Positions 4,391 through 5,288 of a DNA stretch of 5,288 nt are shown piece after piece. Position numbers and translations under genes: made by a program. This stretch comes from JBGPIT01 sp041485125 (GTDB lineage Bacteria; Desulfobacterota; Binatia; UTPRO1). The stretch covers positions 1 through 5,288 of the forward strand of contig JBGPIT010000369.1 of NCBI GenBank assembly GCA_041485125.1, in the 5' to 3' direction. The notes beneath the pieces were generated by a model that was not told where the DNA came from, searched no databases, and was given only the letters and a program-made list of their open reading frames with translations. How positions within the stretch are numbered: the stretch's first letter is position 1; the number at the start of each line of letters is the position of its first letter.

Positions 4391-5288
4391 AACGCCAAGC
4401 CGTTCCCGACGACGCCGAGACCCAGCGCCTGCGCGCGGACGCGAGCCGCACGGTCAATTGGAAGCGGTGGGGTCCGTACCTCTCCGAGCGTCAGTGGGGA
4501 ACGGTGCGCGAGGACTACTCGCCCGACAGTACCTGCTGGGACTACTTCCCGCACGATCACGCCCGCAGCCGCGCGTATCGCTGGGGTGAGGACGGCCTGC
4601 TCGGCATCTGTGATCGGCAAGCGCGGGTCTGCTTCGCGCTCGCGCTCTGGAACGGCCGGGATCCGATCCTGAAGGAGCGCCTGTTCGGCCTCACCGGACC
4701 CGAAGGGAACCACGGCGAGGACGTGAAGGAGTGCTACTTCTACCTCGACGCGACGCCGACGCACTCGTATCTGAAAGCGCTCTACAAGTATCCGCAGGCT
4801 GCGTTTCCCTCTGCGCGGCTGGTGAACCACGGGCGCGGGCGCGGCGACCCCGAGCTCGAGCTGATCGACACCGGTGTCTTCGACGACGACCGCTACTTCG
4901 ACGTGACCGCCGAGTACGCCAAGGCCGGGACGGACGACATCGCGATCCGCATCACGATCGCGAACCGCGGACCCGAGGCCGCGCCGATCCATCTGCTGCC
5001 GACGGTGTGGCTGCGAAACACCTGGTCGTGGGGCCGGACGGGCGAAGGTTACTGGCCGAAGGGCCGCATCGACCGCGCCGGCGACATGACGCTCGCGATC
5101 GCGCATCCCGCGCTCGCGCCGCTCCGTCTCGAGGCCGAGGCGGTCGACGGTGCGCCGCCGCCGGCGCTCCTCTTCACCGAGAACGAGAGCGACGCCGAGC
5201 GACTCTTCGGTGCGCCCAACCGGAGCCCTTTCGTGAAGGACGCGTTTCACCGCTACGTCTGCGAAGGCCGGAGCGAGGCGGTGAACCC
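4381..5288 (+). CDS. MGH1-like / GH63-type glucosidase (N-terminal part)
   Basis: Partial gene: 302 residues are in the window and it runs off the right edge. Related bacterial proteins, annotated as glucosidase or MGH1-like glycoside hydrolase (clan GH-G, GH63-like), are usually about 850-900 residues. The N-terminal region matches my memory of that group closely: WGPYLSERQWGTVREDYS (30-47), WDYFPHDHARSRAYRWGEDG (53-72), FALALWNGRDPILKERLFG (85-103), GNHGEDVKECYFYLD (109-123), YKYPQAAFP (135-143), DTGVFDDDRYFDV (163-175) and LRNTWSWG (211-218). This is the N-terminal beta-sandwich side. The (alpha/alpha)6 catalytic domain with the acid and base residues lies outside, so activity cannot be judged. 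No signal peptide is visible, implying a cytoplasmic enzyme, unlike the exported VOC protein before it. The start at 4381 is set by AGGAGA seven bases upstream, giving a 10-base overlap with the VOC gene. The substrate is probably an alpha-glucoside or glucosyl/mannosyl-glycerate-type compound, by family only. Confidence 0.9.
   Translation, partial: MPMKRQAVPDDAETQRLRADASRTVNWKRWGPYLSERQWGTVREDYSPDSTCWDYFPHDHARSRAYRWGEDGLLGICDRQARVCFALALWNGRDPILKERLFGLTGPEGNHGEDVKECYFYLDATPTHSYLKALYKYPQAAFPSARLVNHGRGRGDPELELIDTGVFDDDRYFDVTAEYAKAGTDDIAIRITIANRGPEAAPIHLLPTVWLRNTWSWGRTGEGYWPKGRIDRAGDMTLAIAHPALAPLRLEAEAVDGAPPPALLFTENESDAERLFGAPNRSPFVKDAFHRYVCEGRSEAVN

Noticed and set aside
4348..5250. A 300-codon open frame on the minus strand across the glucosidase gene
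   Set aside because: It is antisense to a frame with well-conserved glycosidase motifs; its translation is Arg/Val-rich and has no domain or ribosome site.

Overview
The window is a GC-rich (clearly above 60%), densely coded piece of bacterial chromosome. Strong G/C bias at third codon positions produces many long shadow ORFs on the opposite strand. Gene content (type II NADH dehydrogenase, TVP38-type membrane proteins, aquaporin, GH63-like glucosidase) and base composition suit a soil or environmental Gram-negative such as a deltaproteobacterial-grade or Rokubacteria/Binatota-like lineage. That placement is inference: no rRNA or other phylogenetic marker is present.

Layout. (1) Positions 1-369, minus strand: N-terminal 123 residues of a type II NADH:quinone oxidoreductase-like flavoprotein, running off the left edge. 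(2) 370-555: divergent intergenic region with a perfect 12-bp palindrome. (3) 556-831, plus: a 91-residue secreted Cys-rich repeat peptide resembling the bufferin-type precursor peptides modified by MNIO (DUF692) enzymes, but with no modifying enzyme next to it in the window. A strong GC hairpin follows it. (4) 901-1644 and 1677-2420, minus: two tandem TVP38/TMEM64 (SNARE-associated/DedA-like) membrane proteins of identical length, 247 residues, a clear gene duplication. (5) 2487-5288, plus: a tightly packed operon of three genes with overlapping ends: an atypical aquaporin (NPS/NPA), an exported protein with two glyoxalase/VOC domains, and the N-terminal 302 residues of an MGH1-like/GH63-type glucosidase that runs off the right edge.

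How they may work together. The aquaporin, VOC and glucosidase genes overlap by 4 and 10 bases, so they are very probably co-transcribed and translationally coupled. A channel with a glycosidase and a small-molecule-binding exported protein would fit uptake or turnover of a neutral solute (for instance an osmolyte glycoside), but this is a hypothesis. The TVP38 pair is transcribed divergently from a gap of about 66 bp and may share regulation with the aquaporin operon. No tRNA, rRNA, CRISPR array, insertion sequence or phage gene was seen.
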